DNA of 16,020 bases from positions 1 through 16,020 of the forward strand of contig JANXVV010000272.1 of the NCBI GenBank assembly GCA_025351525.1, given 5' to 3'. Source of the DNA: Humisphaera sp. (GTDB lineage Bacteria; Planctomycetota; Phycisphaerae; Tepidisphaerales; Tepidisphaeraceae). Numbering within the stretch: position 1 is the stretch's first letter; every line of letters begins with the position of its first letter. Positions 14,532 through 16,020 of this stretch are shown here, in pieces. The position numbers and the translations under genes are program-made. The notes under the pieces were generated by a model that saw only the letters and a program-made list of their open reading frames with translations, searched no databases and was not told the origin of the DNA.

Positions 14532-15803
14532 ATGAGCCAAGCCACTTCGGATTCGATCGCCGCCACGCCACTGAATGATGCCACCTTTCGCAGCCCGCGC
14601 ATGCAGTTGTTCGTGATGATGATTCTGGAGATTGCCATCTGGGGGGCCTGGCTGCCCAAAGTGTTTCCCTACATGGGAATGCTCGGGTTTGAGCCTTGGC
14701 AACAACAACTGGTCGGCTGTGGATTCGGCATCGCGGCGCTGGTGGGCATCTTTTTCAGCAACCAGTTCGCCGACCGAAGTTTCGCGGCGGAGAGGTTTCT
14801 CGCCTTTAGCCATTTGATCGGGGGATTGGCCCTGCTGGGGTGCGCGTTCACCACTTCATTCTGGCCGTTCTTCAGTTGCTTCCTTCTGTATAGCCTGCTC
14901 TATGTGCCGACGATCTCCGTCGCCAATTCGCTGGCGTTCGCCAACCTGCGCGATCCGGCCAAGGATTTCGGATTCGTCCGCATGGGCGGCACCATCGGTT
15001 GGATTCTCGTCAGCTATCCGTTCATCTTCCTGCTCGGCGCGCACGCCACCGTGAAGGAGACGAGCCTGATCTTCATCGTCGCGGCGATCCTGTCGTTCAT
15101 CATGGCCGGGTACAGCCTGACGCTTCCACACACCCCGCCGCGTAAATCTGCGGGCGATCAAGACGGCCTCGCCTGGCTGCGCGCGGGCAAGCTGCTCGCG
15201 ATCCCCTACATCCTGCTACTTTTCATCGTGACGTTCATCGACTCCACCATCCACAACGGTTACTTCATGGTGTCCGATGCGTTCCTCACCCAGCGCGTCC
15301 ACATCGCCGGCAACCTCTCGATGGCGGTGATGAGCCTCGGCCAGATCGCCGAGATTCTCACGATGGTCGTCCTCGGCAAAGTGCTGCTGCGGCTGGGTTG
15401 GAAATGGACGATGATCGTCGGCATCCTCGGTCACGCCGCCCGCTTCAGCGTGTTCGCCTTCTTCCCCGATTCCAAGTGGATCATCGTCGCTATCCAACTC
15501 GTCCACGGCGTGGCCTACGCGTTCTTCTTCGTCTCGGTCTACATCTTCGTCGATGCGGTGTTCCCCAAAGATGTCCGAACCAGCGCGCAGGGATTATTCA
15601 ACCTGTTGATTCTCGGCGTCGGCCAGGTGGCCGCCAGCTTCCTGTTCCCGATGATGGTCGCCCAACTGACCCACAACGGCACGACCGATTATCGCACGCT
15701 GTTTTTGATCCCCACGGGCATGGCATTGGTGGCGGTGATTTTGATGGCCCTGTTTTTCAAACCCCCGACGTTTGCGCCGGAGCAGGCGGTTGCAGGACAT
15801 TGA
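14532..15803 (+). CDS. MFS permease, nucleoside:H+ symporter (NupG/XapB-like) family
   Basis: 423 aa inner-membrane transporter with about 12 hydrophobic segments starting at about residue 22 (LFVMMILEIAIWGAWLPKVF). The family-type motif VANSLAFANLRDPAKDFGFVRMGGTIGWI (third to fifth segment) matches the N-S-x-x-x-x-H/N-x-x-D-P...IR-x-x-GT-x-GWI pattern of the nucleoside:H+ symporter group. A central cytoplasmic loop (PHTPPRKSAGDQDGL) separates the two halves. The substrate could be a nucleoside or a sugar; planctomycete members are often only loosely annotated. ATG 14532 was chosen because GGAG (14521-14524) precedes it at 7 nt; the frame is open back to TTG 14466, but that part covers the putative promoter and operator. 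The stop is at 15801-15803. Confidence 0.88.
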   Translation: MSQATSDSIAATPLNDATFRSPRMQLFVMMILEIAIWGAWLPKVFPYMGMLGFEPWQQQLVGCGFGIAALVGIFFSNQFADRSFAAERFLAFSHLIGGLALLGCAFTTSFWPFFSCFLLYSLLYVPTISVANSLAFANLRDPAKDFGFVRMGGTIGWILVSYPFIFLLGAHATVKETSLIFIVAAILSFIMAGYSLTLPHTPPRKSAGDQDGLAWLRAGKLLAIPYILLLFIVTFIDSTIHNGYFMVSDAFLTQRVHIAGNLSMAVMSLGQIAEILTMVVLGKVLLRLGWKWTMIVGILGHAARFSVFAFFPDSKWIIVAIQLVHGVAYAFFFVSVYIFVDAVFPKDVRTSAQGLFNLLILGVGQVAASFLFPMMVAQLTHNGTTDYRTLFLIPTGMALVAVILMALFFKPPTFAPEQAVAGH

Positions 15804-15830
15804 CGCGCGGATTCCACTCGATGGAAATTG

Positions 15831-15882
15831 TTTTGATAGCCGAGGGAGGAAATCCCGGGGCTTCCGCCCTCGGCGATCAAAA
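15831..15882. repeat. Palindromic repeat after the permease gene
   Basis: 21-nt arms 15831-15851 and 15862-15882 pair at 19 positions around a 10-nt centre ATCCCGGGGC. The arms contain GCCGAGGG-GGAA. Because of the symmetry, both strands translate to similar peptides (LIAEGG-PG-S-LG-QN), so frames here should not be taken as genes. It could serve as a terminator but lacks a T-run. Confidence 0.75.
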
Positions 15883-15951
15883 TGATTTGTGGAATTAAAT
15901 TCCTTGCCGAGGAAAGGGCGTAAACAACTTCCGGGTTTTCAGGGAAACCGG

Positions 15952-16020
15952 GTGCCACAGGTCGCGGTACTCCGAGACCTGTGTCTTTCGGCCAAACAAG
16001 CACAGGTCTCGGAGTACCGC
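15952..16020. repeat. Nested inverted repeat cut by the window end
   Basis: A perfect 20-bp pair: 15964-15983 and 16001-16020, 17-nt spacer. The left side is nested: CACAGGTC (15956-15963) also pairs with GACCTGTG (15976-15983) around GCGGTACTCCGA. The right side reaches the last base, so the element almost certainly continues outside. Confidence 0.85.

Noticed and set aside
15689..16003. 104-codon - strand frame and matching + strand tail frame sharing LIAEGG-PG peptides
   Set aside because: The similarity is caused by the palindrome at 15831-15882, not by duplicated coding sequence.
1..16020. CRISPR array, tRNA, rRNA, integrase or transposase
   Set aside because: No evenly spaced direct repeats, no cloverleaf or rRNA-like segments and no recombinase domains were seen on either strand.

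Overview
The window reads like a chromosomal segment from a planctomycete, probably of the Phycisphaerae type. The signs are a type IV-like prepilin with a GFTLVELLVVIGIIALL signal and an H-x10-DG tail motif, a membrane protein with the zinc ribbon CxxCGYxLxGL...CPECG, a Fur-family protein with CVxTG in place of the usual zinc CxxC, moderately high GC with GTG/TTG starts, and many composite palindromic repeats between genes. This placement is an inference from protein style, not from a marker gene.

Layout. 1-1975 (+) holds the 3' three quarters of hrpB, an RNA-helicase-like protein. Convergent to it, 2200-3081 (-), is larE, a sulfur transferase. Divergent from larE is a stress cluster: hsp20 (3254-3682), lon (3691-6111, almost touching hsp20) and a Fur-family regulator (6160-6684). 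A 930-base non-coding stretch (6685-7614) holds two related 150-bp foldback elements in opposite orientation. Next on + come an AraC-type regulator with an unusual N-terminal half (7615-8847), a double-ACT protein (8978-9439) and a membrane-anchored PDZ-like protein (9476-9979). A likely lipoprotein (10129-10731, -) faces it across a double terminator. Then follow overlapping genes for a zinc-ribbon membrane protein (11008-11739) and a TVP38/TMEM64 (DedA-like) membrane protein (11726-12505), a prepilin-like gene with its own terminator (13000-13893, -), and a nucleoside:H+ symporter-type MFS permease (14532-15803, +).

How the genes fit together. hsp20-lon is a plausible protein quality-control pair (holdase plus ATP-dependent protease). 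The zinc-ribbon and TMEM64 genes overlap by 14 bp and are probably co-translated. The other genes look like housekeeping or regulatory singletons. I see no defence island, phage, integrase, transposase, CRISPR, tRNA or rRNA.

The most unusual content is in the spacers. About ten inverted repeats of at least seven unrelated sequence families occur, and in several of them each arm is itself a palindrome. Two families start with GTGG or GTAG before a hairpin, as REP/REPIN sequences do. One pair (6711-6862 and 7027-7176) shares a core but has different flanks, and in each copy the flanks are reverse complements of each other. Another repeat (10705-10861) seems to have landed on the 5' end of the lipoprotein gene.
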